Below, one piece after another: positions 34,340 through 42,759 of a DNA stretch of 64,000 nt. Both the position numbers and the translations under genes were made by a program. The notes beneath the pieces are model-generated. The model made no database searches. It had not been told where the DNA came from and saw nothing but the letters and a program-made list of their open reading frames with translations. The stretch spans positions 1-64,000 of the forward strand of contig NZ_PCOZ01000016.1 of NCBI RefSeq assembly GCF_002979555.1. The letters run 5' to 3'. The stretch is from Pseudomonas sp. MYb60. GTDB taxonomy: Bacteria; Pseudomonadota; Gammaproteobacteria; Pseudomonadales; Pseudomonadaceae. Positions within the stretch are counted from its first letter, which is position 1. Every line of letters begins with the position of its first letter.

Positions 34340-35269
34340 ATGAAAGTTGCCCTGCAAGACGACCCCGGCGAAGACATCGCCCAAGCCCTGGAAGACGGCT
34401 GGCTGCCGATTCGCGAAGTGGCGCGCCAGACCGGCGTGAACGCCGTGACCCTGCGCGCCTGGGAGCGCCGCTATGGCCTGATCGTGCCGCAGCGCACGCC
34501 CAAGGGCCATCGGCTGTTCAGCGCCGAGCATGTCCAACGCATCCACACCATCCTCACCTGGCTCAATCGCGGCGTGCCGGTCAGCCAGGTCAAAGGCCTG
34601 ATCGATTCCGCACTGACCGTCCCCGACGCGGTGGAAAACGAGTGGTACAGCCTGCGCCTGAACCTGGTGCAAGCCATCAGCGAGTTGAACGAACGGCGCG
34701 TCGACGACGCCTTCAACCAGGCCATGGCCCTGTACCCGCCGCGCACGCTGTGCGAACAATTGCTGCTGCCCCTGCTGCAAGAACTGGAACAACGCTGGCA
34801 GGGCCAATTTGGCGCGCAGATGGAGCGGGTGTTCTTCCTGTCCTGGCTGCGCAGTAAGTTTGGCGCACGCATTTACCACAACAATCGCCAACTGCACGGT
34901 GCGCCACTGTTGCTGGTCAACCAGTCCGACCTGCCGCTGGAGCCGCACCTGTGGCTCAGCGCGTGGCTGGCCAGCAGCGCCGACTGCCCGGTGGAAGTGT
35001 TCGACTGGCCACTGCCCGCCGGCGAACTGGCCCTGGCGGTGGAGCACCTGCAACCGCGCGCGGTGCTGTTGTACTCCAGCAAGGCCTTGCACTTGTCCGC
35101 CTTCGCGAAACTGGTGGGCGGCGTCGATTGCCCAACATTGATCGTCGGACCAACGGTGTGCATCCACCAGGCCGAGTTGGCCGTATTAACCCAAGACATC
35201 CCTGAACTGCTCGTCGCCGAAGACCCGTTGGCGGCCCACCAGTTATTGATCCAGCGTGGACTTCTTTAA
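34340..35269 (+). CDS. MerR-family regulator of the LitR/CarH type, B12 site incomplete
   Basis: A 309-residue protein. A MerR helix-turn-helix (about residues 21-85, PIREVARQTGVNAVTLRAWERRYG) precedes a helical region and a Rossmann-like C-terminus, as in the B12 photoreceptors CarH and LitR. The cobalamin signature E/DxHxxG appears as EPHLWL (201-206) without the Gly, and the upper-face W-x9-EH motif is W-x8-ER near 153-163. It should therefore not sense light through B12 alone. In P. putida, PplR proteins of this class need short LOV photoreceptors. It probably represses its own operon through the TGTACA sites. Confidence 0.88.
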   Translation: MKVALQDDPGEDIAQALEDGWLPIREVARQTGVNAVTLRAWERRYGLIVPQRTPKGHRLFSAEHVQRIHTILTWLNRGVPVSQVKGLIDSALTVPDAVENEWYSLRLNLVQAISELNERRVDDAFNQAMALYPPRTLCEQLLLPLLQELEQRWQGQFGAQMERVFFLSWLRSKFGARIYHNNRQLHGAPLLLVNQSDLPLEPHLWLSAWLASSADCPVEVFDWPLPAGELALAVEHLQPRAVLLYSSKALHLSAFAKLVGGVDCPTLIVGPTVCIHQAELAVLTQDIPELLVAEDPLAAHQLLIQRGLL

Positions 35270-36715
35270 ATGCACCTGATCTGGCTGCGCACCGACTTGC
35301 GCGTTCACGACAACACCGCCCTGGCCGCCGCGAGCCAGCGCGGCCCTGTGGCGGCGGTATTCCTGATCACCCCGGAGCAGTGGCTGGCCCACGATGATGC
35401 GCCGTGCAAGGTCGATTTCTGGCTGCGCAACTTGAAGGAACTGAGCACCGCGCTGGGCGAGTTGAACATTGCGCTGCTGATCCGCCACGCCGCCACTTGG
35501 GACCAGGCGCCGGCCGTACTCGGCAAACTATGCCGCGAGTTGTCGGTGGAATCGGTGCACGTTAACGAGGAATACGGCATCCACGAAAGCCGTCGCGATG
35601 CTGCCGTCGCCGACGCGCTCGAGGCCGACGGTGTGACCTTCCACAGCTACCTGGACCAACTGTTTTTCCAGCCAGGCAGCGTGCTGACCAAGACCGGCAC
35701 TTACTTTCAGGTGTTCAGCCAGTTCCGCAAGGTGTGCTACACGCGCCTGCACAGCTCACTGCCACGCCTGGTCGCCACCCCCAAGGCTCAGGCGACGCTC
35801 GCTCTCAACAGTGACCCGATTCCCCAACAGGTCGAAGGCTTCGAAGCGCCGAGCGACAGCCTGCGCGCCCTCTGGCCTGCCGGCGAAGACGAAGCGCGCC
35901 GCCGCCTCGACGCATTCGCCGACGAGCAGATCAGCTACTACAAGGATGAGCGCGACTTCCCCGCCAAGCCCGGCACCAGCCAGCTCTCCGCCTACCTCGC
36001 TGCCGGTGTGATTTCACCACGTCAGTGCCTGCACGCCGCGCTGCAAACCAACCAGGGTGAGTTCGAAAGCGGCGACACCGGCGCGATCACCTGGATCAAC
36101 GAATTGCTGTGGCGTGAGTTCTACAAACACATCCTCGTGGGTTACCCCCGGGTCTCGCGCCACCGTGCTTTCCGCCCCGAAACCGAAGCGGTGGCCTGGC
36201 GCAATGCCCCCAAGGACCTCGCCGCCTGGCAAGAGGCACGTACCGGCCTGCCGATCATCGACGCCGCCATGCGCCAGTTGCTGGAAACCGGCTGGATGCA
36301 CAATCGCCTGCGCATGGTGGTAGCGATGTTCCTGACCAAGAACCTGCTGATCGACTGGCGCGAAGGCGAGCGGTTCTTCATGCGCCACCTGATCGACGGC
36401 GACCTGGCTGCCAACAACGGCGGCTGGCAGTGGAGTTCATCCACTGGCACCGACTCGGCGCCGTACTTCCGGATTTTCAGCCCCTTGAGCCAGTCGGAGA
36501 AATTCGACGGTGAAGGCGTGTTCATCAAGCGCTGGCTGCCGGAGCTGGCCGCACTGAACAAAAAGGACGTGCACAACCCTGAAGCCGCCGGCGGGCTGTT
36601 CGGCGTGGCGGATTACCCGCGCGCCATCGTCGACCTGAAAAAATCCCGGGAACGCGCCTTGGCTGCATTCCGCAGCCTGCCTTCGCGGGAAGCGGCGGGA
36701 GGCGTGCATGAGTGA
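35270..36715 (+). CDS. phrB: deoxyribodipyrimidine (CPD) photolyase
   Basis: A 481-residue class I photolyase. The N-terminal antenna domain (LIWLRTDLRVHDNTAL) precedes the FAD domain with TSQLSAYLAAGVISPRQ, WINELLWREFYKH and GWMHNRLRMVVAMFL. The segment NNGGWQWSSSTGTDSAPYFRIF lies near residues 383-404. It repairs cyclobutane pyrimidine dimers with blue or near-UV light. The ATG follows the merR stop at once (TAAATG) and the 3' end overlaps the next gene by 8 bp. Confidence 0.96.
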   Translation: MHLIWLRTDLRVHDNTALAAASQRGPVAAVFLITPEQWLAHDDAPCKVDFWLRNLKELSTALGELNIALLIRHAATWDQAPAVLGKLCRELSVESVHVNEEYGIHESRRDAAVADALEADGVTFHSYLDQLFFQPGSVLTKTGTYFQVFSQFRKVCYTRLHSSLPRLVATPKAQATLALNSDPIPQQVEGFEAPSDSLRALWPAGEDEARRRLDAFADEQISYYKDERDFPAKPGTSQLSAYLAAGVISPRQCLHAALQTNQGEFESGDTGAITWINELLWREFYKHILVGYPRVSRHRAFRPETEAVAWRNAPKDLAAWQEARTGLPIIDAAMRQLLETGWMHNRLRMVVAMFLTKNLLIDWREGERFFMRHLIDGDLAANNGGWQWSSSTGTDSAPYFRIFSPLSQSEKFDGEGVFIKRWLPELAALNKKDVHNPEAAGGLFGVADYPRAIVDLKKSRERALAAFRSLPSREAAGGVHE

Positions 36716-37133
36716 TTTCCTGCGGCGCTTCTCCCAGTCGTTCGCCGCGCTGGACAAGCACAACCTGCACCTGCTCGACAGCCTGTACAGCCAGGACATC
36801 GCGTTCACCGACCCGCTGCATGACGTTCATGGCCTGAGCGAAGTGCACCGCTACTTCGCCGAGCTGTACAGCAATGTGAGCGCGTTGAACTTCGATTTCC
36901 ACGGCGTTGACGACGTGGCAGAAGGCGAAGGCTACCTGCGCTGGACCATGCGCTTCTGCCACCCGCGCCTGGCCAACGGCAAGGAGATCCGCGTAGAGGG
37001 CTGTTCACACCTGATGTGGCGTGACGACAAGGTGTATCGCCATCGCGACTACTTCGACGCCGGCGCCCTGCTCTACGAACACCTGCCCGTACTGGGCAGC
37101 GCAGTCAAATGGCTGAAAAGGAGAATGGGATGA
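36708..37133 (+). CDS. NTF2-like/SnoaL-fold protein
   Basis: A 141-residue protein with the pattern of the nuclear transport factor 2 fold: the helix FSQSFAALDKHNLHLLDSLYSQDIAFTDPLH, followed by sheets with HLMWRDDKVYRHRDYFDAGALLY. Such proteins bind or isomerise small molecules; no substrate is known. It is tied by overlaps to phrB (8 bp) and to the SDR (4 bp). I infer a role in the lipid part of the operon, not in DNA repair. Confidence 0.8.
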   Translation: MSDFLRRFSQSFAALDKHNLHLLDSLYSQDIAFTDPLHDVHGLSEVHRYFAELYSNVSALNFDFHGVDDVAEGEGYLRWTMRFCHPRLANGKEIRVEGCSHLMWRDDKVYRHRDYFDAGALLYEHLPVLGSAVKWLKRRMG

Positions 37134-37912
37134 GCCGTACATTGCCCCGCCGCTACTGGCTGACCGGCGCCAGCAGTGGCATCGGAGCCGCGCTGGCCAT
37201 CGAGCTGCTCGACAGCGGCGCCCACGTGGCGCTCAGTTCGCGCTCGACAGAACCCCTGGACGACTTCGCCCGGCGTTATCCCGGGCAAGTGCTGGTGGTC
37301 CCTGGGGATCTGACCGACAGCCAGACCGTGCGCGAAATCGGCGAACGGATTGCCGCAGCCTGGGGCGCGGTGGACACGGTGATCCTCAACGCCGGCACCT
37401 GCGAGTATGTGGACGCCAAGCAATTCGACGCGTCGATCATCGAGCATGTGGTGCGCACCAACCTGCTCGCCAGCAGCTACTGCATCGAGGCCGCACTGCC
37501 GCTGTTGCGCGCCGGCAATACGCCGCACCTGGTGGGCGTGGCCAGCGCGGTGACCTACCTGCCGATGCCACGCGCCGAAGCCTACGGCGCGTCCAAGGCC
37601 GGCTTGCGCTACCTGTTCGAAGCGCTGCGCATCAGCCTCTCACCGGAAAACATCGACGTGACCGTGATCAGCCCGGGCTTTGTCGACACCCCCCTGACCG
37701 AGCGCAATGACTTCCCGATGCCCCTGAGCTGGCCCGCTGACAAAGCTGCGCGGCATATCTTCGCCAAGCTGGAAAAACGCCCGCTGGAAATCGCCTTTCC
37801 CGCGCTGTTCATCGCCACCCTGTGGCCACTGTCGAAACTGCCCAGCCGCGCGCAGCTGATCATTGGCAAGCGCATGCTGCGCAGCCCGCCACCGAAGAAG
37901 GACGACCTGTGA
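37130..37912 (+). CDS. short-chain dehydrogenase/reductase
   Basis: A 260-residue classical SDR. The cofactor motif TGASSGIGAALA lies at residues 12-23, followed by LNAG near residue 86 and the catalytic YGASK near residue 151. The Ser of the triad is in GVASAVTYL. The C-terminus is hydrophobic. The substrate is unknown. Homologues sit at the same place in photolyase and fatty-acid methyltransferase clusters of other proteobacteria. The ATG overlaps the stop of the gene before, and the stop overlaps the GTG of the gene after. Confidence 0.88.
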   Translation: MSRTLPRRYWLTGASSGIGAALAIELLDSGAHVALSSRSTEPLDDFARRYPGQVLVVPGDLTDSQTVREIGERIAAAWGAVDTVILNAGTCEYVDAKQFDASIIEHVVRTNLLASSYCIEAALPLLRAGNTPHLVGVASAVTYLPMPRAEAYGASKAGLRYLFEALRISLSPENIDVTVISPGFVDTPLTERNDFPMPLSWPADKAARHIFAKLEKRPLEIAFPALFIATLWPLSKLPSRAQLIIGKRMLRSPPPKKDDL

Positions 37913-39156
37913 AGATCGCCATTATCGGCAGCGGCATTGCCGGATTGACCAGCGCCTACCTGCTCAGCCGGCGCCATGACATCACCCTGTTCGAAGCCGG
38001 CGACCGCATCGGTGGGCATACCCACACGGTCAACGTCAGTGTCGAGGGTGAAAGCTACGCGGTGGACACCGGTTTCATCGTGTTCAACGACTGGACCTAC
38101 CCCAACTTCATCCGCCTGCTGGGGCAGATCGGGGTGACGTTCAAACCCACCGAGATGAGCTTTTCGGTGTGCGACGAGAGCACCGGCCTTGAGTACAACG
38201 GCAATAACCTCAACAGCCTGTTTGCCCAGCGCCGCAACATTCTGTCGCCGGGATTCTGGGGCATGCTGCGCGATATCCTGCGCTTCAACCGCCAGGCACC
38301 GCTGGACTTGCAGGAGCAACGCATCAGTGTTGAGATGACCCTGGGCGATTACCTCGAGGCGGGCGGCTACGGTGAGCGGTTTATCCGGCACTACATCGTG
38401 CCGATGGGCGCGGCGATCTGGTCGATGTCCCTGGCGGACATGCTGGGTTTTCCACTGCAGTTTTTTGTGCGGTTTTTCAAGAACCACGGGTTGCTGTCGG
38501 TGAGCAATCGCCCGCAATGGTGCGTGATCGAGGGTGGCTCCAGCCGCTACATCGAGCCACTGACCCGCAGCTTTCGTGAGCACATTCGCCTTGATTGCCC
38601 TGTGGATAAAGTCGAACGCAGCGATGACGGCGTGGTTATCCACAGCCCAGCCGGTCGCGAGATCTTCGACCGTGTGGTGTTCGCGTGCCACAGCGACCAG
38701 GCGCTGGCGTTGCTCGCCGACCCCAGCCAGGCCGAACGCGAGGTCCTCGGCGCCCTGCCCTACGCCAACAACGACGTGGTGCTGCACACCGACACCCGCC
38801 TGCTGCCCGACCGCAAGCTGGCCTGGGCCAGCTGGAATTATCGACTGAGCGGCAACGGCCAGGCCCAGGCGGCGGTCACTTATGACATGAACATCCTGCA
38901 AGGCATCGACAGCGCCACCACGTTTTGCGTCAGCCTCAACCAGACATCGAAGATCAACCCACTGAAGGTGCTCGCCCGCTACACCTACGCCCACCCGCAA
39001 TACAGCCTGGCAGCGGTGGCCGCCCAGGCGCGCTGGGACGATATCAGCGGCGTGCGCAATACCTTCTACTGCGGCGCCTACTGGGCCAACGGCTTTCACG
39101 AGGACGGTGTTGTCAGCGCCCTGCGAGTGGCCCAGGCGTTCGGGGAAACCCTATGA
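37909..39156 (+). CDS. FAD-dependent amine-oxidase-type protein
   Basis: A 415-residue flavoprotein. It starts at GTG, which overlaps the SDR stop (GTGA), so that the FAD motif IAIIGSGIAGLTSAYLL begins at residue 3. FEAGDRIGGHTHTV follows. It belongs to the NAD(P)-binding/amine-oxidase family found beside DUF1365 and cyclopropane-fatty-acid synthases. In Rhodobacter and relatives, genes of such sets (ufaD, ufaM, ufaO) make furan fatty acids, so a fatty acyl desaturase-like or oxidase role is possible. This is inference from context. Confidence 0.85.
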   Translation: MKIAIIGSGIAGLTSAYLLSRRHDITLFEAGDRIGGHTHTVNVSVEGESYAVDTGFIVFNDWTYPNFIRLLGQIGVTFKPTEMSFSVCDESTGLEYNGNNLNSLFAQRRNILSPGFWGMLRDILRFNRQAPLDLQEQRISVEMTLGDYLEAGGYGERFIRHYIVPMGAAIWSMSLADMLGFPLQFFVRFFKNHGLLSVSNRPQWCVIEGGSSRYIEPLTRSFREHIRLDCPVDKVERSDDGVVIHSPAGREIFDRVVFACHSDQALALLADPSQAEREVLGALPYANNDVVLHTDTRLLPDRKLAWASWNYRLSGNGQAQAAVTYDMNILQGIDSATTFCVSLNQTSKINPLKVLARYTYAHPQYSLAAVAAQARWDDISGVRNTFYCGAYWANGFHEDGVVSALRVAQAFGETL

Positions 39157-39962
39157 ACAGCGCCTTGTACAGCGGCTGGATTGCCCATCGCCGTTTTGCA
39201 CCCAAGGCTCACGCCTTCCGCTACCGCATCGGCCTGCTGTACCTGGACTTGAGCGAAGAACACGACGTGCTGGGGTTGTCGCCCCTGGCCGGGCGCAGCC
39301 GTTTCGCGCCTTTTGGTTTTCGCCAGCAGGATTACCTGCGTGAATTCACGCGTACCGGCATGAGCTTGAGCGATGCCGTGCGCCAGGAAGTCGGCAAGGC
39401 ACTGGGGCGTACACCCCAGGGCGTTATCTGCCTACTGACCCAGGCCCGCAGTTGGGGCCTGGCTTTTAATCCGGTGAGTTTCTTCTACTGTTTCGAGGCT
39501 GACGGACAACTGGCCGCGATCCTGTGTGAAGTGACCAACACCCCATGGCGCGAGCGCTATCACTACGTGCTGCCCGCCCAGGACCTGGGCGCGGAGGAGC
39601 ACCAGCACTTTGCCGTGGCCAAGGCGTTCCACGTGTCGCCGTTTCTGCCTCGCGACCTGGAATACCGCATGAGTTTCAGCCCACCGGCCGCCAGGCTCGG
39701 CGTGCACATGGCCGACTGGCAGGGCGACGCCAAAGTGTTCGACGCCACCCTGAACCTTGAACGGGAGGCGCTCAACCGCGCCAGCCTGCACCGCTACCTG
39801 CGACGCTTCCCGTGGATGACCGCCAAGACCTGCCTGGCCATTTATTGGCAGGCGCTGCGCCTATTGATTAAACGCACACCGATTTTTTCCCACCGGGCCG
39901 CCGATGGGGCCTCTCGTACAGCCGTCGGTTACACCAAGGATCGCCGCCATGAAATCCCCTAG
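39153..39962 (+). CDS. DUF1365 protein
   Basis: A 269-residue protein of family DUF1365. Conserved features include the N-terminal YSGWIAHRRFAPKAHAFRYR, the segment SWGLAFNPVSFFYCF and KAFHVSPFLP. The function is unknown. It almost always neighbours the FAD oxidase before it and the methyltransferase after it, from Shewanella to Pseudomonas and alphaproteobacteria. The start ATG overlaps the upstream stop (ATGA), and the 3' end overlaps the next gene by 14 bp. Confidence 0.9.
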   Translation: MNSALYSGWIAHRRFAPKAHAFRYRIGLLYLDLSEEHDVLGLSPLAGRSRFAPFGFRQQDYLREFTRTGMSLSDAVRQEVGKALGRTPQGVICLLTQARSWGLAFNPVSFFYCFEADGQLAAILCEVTNTPWRERYHYVLPAQDLGAEEHQHFAVAKAFHVSPFLPRDLEYRMSFSPPAARLGVHMADWQGDAKVFDATLNLEREALNRASLHRYLRRFPWMTAKTCLAIYWQALRLLIKRTPIFSHRAADGASRTAVGYTKDRRHEIP

Positions 39963-41220
39963 CTTATCGGTCAAAGCCAGCCGCCTGAACGTCAACGGCA
40001 TGACCAGTGCTCTGTTGCGCAAGGCCGTGCTGCGTCAATTCAGTCAATTGCGTCATGGTCAGTTGGTGCTGATCGAGGACGGCGAGCGCCGGGTGTTTGG
40101 CGCGCGCGAAGCGCAGCTACTGGGGGAAATCCACATCCTCGATGGGGCGGTGTGGGGCCTGGTGGCGGCCAACGGTTCCATCGGTGCCGGCGAGGCGTTT
40201 ATCCATGGCTACTGGAGCAGCCCCGACCTGACGGCGGTGGTGCGCGTGATGGTCAGCAACCTCGATGTGCTTGACGCCATGGAGGGCGGCCTCGCCCGTC
40301 TGGCGCGGCCGGTCACCCAAGGCCTGCACTGGCTCAACCGCAATACGCGCAAGGGCTCGCAGAAAAACATTGCCGCCCACTACGACCTGGGCAACGACCT
40401 GTTCGAAGAATTCCTCGACCCGACCATGATGTATTCGGCGGCGCAGTTCATGAGCCCCGACGACACCCTGGAACAGGCGCAACTGAACAAACTGGAGCGG
40501 ATCTGCCAGAAACTGGCGCTCAAGCCGAGCGACCACCTCCTGGAAATCGGCACCGGCTGGGGCAGCATGGCGCTGTACGCGGCGCAGCATTACGGTTGCA
40601 CCGTCACCACCACGACGCTCTCCAAAGAGCAGTTTGCCTACACCGAAAAACGCATCGCCGCACTGGGCCTTGGCGATCGGGTGACGCTGCTGTTGCAGGA
40701 CTACCGCGACCTCAGCGGCCAGTACGACAAATTGGTGTCCATCGAGATGATCGAAGCCGTGGGTCATCGTTTCCTGCCGACTTACTTCAAGCAGTGCGCG
40801 CACCTGCTCAAGAGCGATGGGCTGATGCTGCTGCAAGCCATCACCATTCGTGACCAGCGCTACGAGCAGGCCAAGACCAACGTCGACTTCATCCAGCGCT
40901 ACATCTTCCCCGGCGGCGCCCTGCCCTGCATGCAGAAGATGCTCGAGATCGTCAGCCGCGACACCGACATGAACCTGCTGCACATGGAAGACTTTGGCCT
41001 GCATTACGCGAAGACCCTGCGTCTGTGGCACGAGAATTTTCGCCGCGCCCACAGTCGTCTCACGGAACTGGGCTACGACCAATATTTCCTGCGGCTCTGG
41101 GAGTTTTACCTGTGTTACTGCGAGGGCGGCTTCATGGAGCGCACCATCGGCACCGCGCAGTTGCTGTTGGCCAAGCCGTCGGCCATCACCGAGCCGTTGC
41201 TAGGCCGCTTCAATGCTTAA
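39949..41220 (+). CDS. cyclopropane-fatty-acid-synthase-family methyltransferase
   Basis: A 423-residue SAM-dependent enzyme that acts on unsaturated acyl chains of phospholipids. The SAM motif is LLEIGTGWGSMALYAAQ near residue 200, and the segments NIAAHYDLGNDLFEEFLDPTMMYS and ITIRDQRYEQ match the Cfa family. The N-terminal 110 residues form a Cfa-type lipid-binding domain. In P. putida a light-induced gene of this type was called ufaM (furan fatty acid synthesis). A plain cyclopropane synthase is the alternative. The ATG at 39949 has an AAGGA site. Confidence 0.88.
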   Translation: MKSPSLSVKASRLNVNGMTSALLRKAVLRQFSQLRHGQLVLIEDGERRVFGAREAQLLGEIHILDGAVWGLVAANGSIGAGEAFIHGYWSSPDLTAVVRVMVSNLDVLDAMEGGLARLARPVTQGLHWLNRNTRKGSQKNIAAHYDLGNDLFEEFLDPTMMYSAAQFMSPDDTLEQAQLNKLERICQKLALKPSDHLLEIGTGWGSMALYAAQHYGCTVTTTTLSKEQFAYTEKRIAALGLGDRVTLLLQDYRDLSGQYDKLVSIEMIEAVGHRFLPTYFKQCAHLLKSDGLMLLQAITIRDQRYEQAKTNVDFIQRYIFPGGALPCMQKMLEIVSRDTDMNLLHMEDFGLHYAKTLRLWHENFRRAHSRLTELGYDQYFLRLWEFYLCYCEGGFMERTIGTAQLLLAKPSAITEPLLGRFNA

Positions 41221-41704
41221 GACACTGGCCAATGCCCTGCTCTTCCAGTGCGGCTGGTTCGCCTGCGTACTGGGAGGCGATGGGCGTTGGCTGCTGGTGG
41301 GCGTGGCGGTGCTGGCGATCCACTTTGTGTGGATCAGTAGCTGGTCCCGGGAAGGCCAGACGATTATCGCCGTCACCTTGCTGGGCACGGTGATCGATAC
41401 GTCGCTGCGGGCCTTTGGTGTGTTCCATTTCAGTCTGCCAGGGCCGCTGATCCCGTATTGGCTGATGCTGCTGTGGGCGGTGCTGGCCACCACATTACGC
41501 CACTGCCTGGCGTGGAGCGCCCAACCCTGGTGGCGCGCGAGCCTGCTGGGCGCGGTGGGCGGGCCCTTGTCGTATTACGCCGGTAGCCAGTTGGCCGGGG
41601 TGACGTTCGGCTACGGCCTGACGCCCACCATGATCGGCCTGGGCCTGCTGTGGGCCCTGGTGTTTCCGTTATTGCACTGGATCGCCGCCCAGTTAAGCCA
41701 TTGA
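41213..41704 (+). CDS. DUF2878 membrane protein
   Basis: A 163-residue hydrophobic protein with about five membrane segments, family DUF2878. Its function is unknown. It overlaps the methyltransferase gene by 8 bp and is the last gene of the operon that starts at 33377. Its constant linkage to the lipid-modifying genes suggests that it works at the inner membrane with them. Confidence 0.85.
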   Translation: MLKTLANALLFQCGWFACVLGGDGRWLLVGVAVLAIHFVWISSWSREGQTIIAVTLLGTVIDTSLRAFGVFHFSLPGPLIPYWLMLLWAVLATTLRHCLAWSAQPWWRASLLGAVGGPLSYYAGSQLAGVTFGYGLTPTMIGLGLLWALVFPLLHWIAAQLSH

Positions 41705-41758
41705 CGTCCGTCAGAGCATTCATACGCCCAGCACCGGCTTGCCTTACACTGCACGCCT

Positions 41759-42064
41759 ATGACCAACATTCCCCACACCCAAATCGCCGAACCCGCGGTC
41801 ACCTGTTCGACCTGCGCGGCCTGCTGCTGTCAGCTGGAAGTGATGCTGATCACCGACACCGGCGTGCCGGAGCGCTATATCGATACCGACGAATGGGGCG
41901 GCGAAGTGATGCTGCGCCTGGATGACGGCTGGTGCGCGGCGCTGGACCGGGACACCATGATGTGCACGATCTACGAGCGTCGCCCGCTGATCTGCCGCGA
42001 GTTCGAAATGGGCGCGCCGGAGTGCCTGGAAGAGCGGCAAGGGATTGCGACTGCTTACCGCTGA
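41759..42064 (+). CDS. YkgJ-family cysteine cluster protein
   Basis: A 101-residue protein with a cysteine pattern typical of YkgJ (CSTCAACCCQLE, then WCAAL, MCTIYERRPLICREF). The family is thought to bind zinc or iron, with no proven function. It starts 54 bp after the DUF2878 stop, so it may or may not be part of the same transcript. An inverted repeat follows it. Confidence 0.85.
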   Translation: MTNIPHTQIAEPAVTCSTCAACCCQLEVMLITDTGVPERYIDTDEWGGEVMLRLDDGWCAALDRDTMMCTIYERRPLICREFEMGAPECLEERQGIATAYR

Positions 42065-42089
42065 TAGTCAGGTGAGTGGCGTTCTAACA

Positions 42090-42115
42090 GTGGGAGCGAG
42101 CAAACCCGCTCCCAC
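42090..42115. repeat. REP-like inverted repeat
   Basis: GTGGGAGCG and CGCTCCCAC flank 8 bp, forming a strong hairpin between the convergent ykgJ-like and pagL genes. The core (GAGCAAAC) differs from that of the REPINs at 18470 and 25514. There is no T-run. Confidence 0.7.
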
Positions 42116-42129
42116 AGGGGGCTTCGGCG

Positions 42130-42648
42130 TTACAACGGCAGGGTGTAGTGCAGCGAGTAGCTTTCCACACCGTCGTTGTTGCTGCTCAGCCCCGCGTTGG
42201 AATAGTGCGTGGCGCGAATGCCCACTTCATGCCCGCCGGTAAAGCGCAGGCCAAACCCCAGACGGTCTTCGAACTGGAAGGCCTGGCCGATGTTGTTGCT
42301 TTCCACTTTGGTGCGTGAGAACACCGCTACGCCGATCCCGGCCTCGATATACGGCTTGACCCTCTCCCCGGCAAACTCATACACAAACACCGGCGAAAAC
42401 GACAGGCTGCTCACGCTGGAACGCGTGTCACCGTCCCAATAGGTGTAGGCGCCGCTCCAATAACCGGTCAATCGCCCGGTTTCGCTCTGCCACCAGCTTT
42501 TGTCCCAATCCGATGTCAGCCCCAGCCGAAAGGTCATGTCTGAATCACTGGTGCTCCCCACCCCCATTTCCAGGCCGGCAGCCTGGGTTGAAACGGAGTG
42601 CCCTACCACGAAGGCCGCAATCGCAGCCAAACAGAACAAACGCTTCAT
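42130..42648 (-). CDS. pagL: lipid A 3-O-deacylase PagL
   Basis: A 172-residue outer-membrane protein with a signal peptide (cut near STQA|AG) and an eight-strand-barrel pattern. The catalytic residues fit PagL: His148 and Ser150 in HYSNAG, and Glu162 in GVES, the same H-x-S-x11-E spacing as in P. aeruginosa PagL. It removes the 3-linked acyl chain from lipid A. The ATG at 42648 has a GGAAGGG site at 9 bp. It is separated from murI by 111 bp and is probably its own unit. Confidence 0.92.
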   Translation of the reverse strand: MKRLFCLAAIAAFVVGHSVSTQAAGLEMGVGSTSDSDMTFRLGLTSDWDKSWWQSETGRLTGYWSGAYTYWDGDTRSSVSSLSFSPVFVYEFAGERVKPYIEAGIGVAVFSRTKVESNNIGQAFQFEDRLGFGLRFTGGHEVGIRATHYSNAGLSSNNDGVESYSLHYTLPL

Positions 42649-42759
42649 AAGAAACATCCCTTCCAACAAAGTTATAGGTTTATAGACAGGCTATCTCGCT
42701 ATAGAAGCTGGCGCGTAGTCAGAAGTTCCAGCTTATAACGCCGGTATTTCACGAATTTT

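Noticed and set aside
42661..42759. AAGCTGG/CCAGCTT inverted repeat after murI as a terminator
   Set aside because: The stem is 7 bp with a 16-nt loop and is not followed by T residues on either strand.
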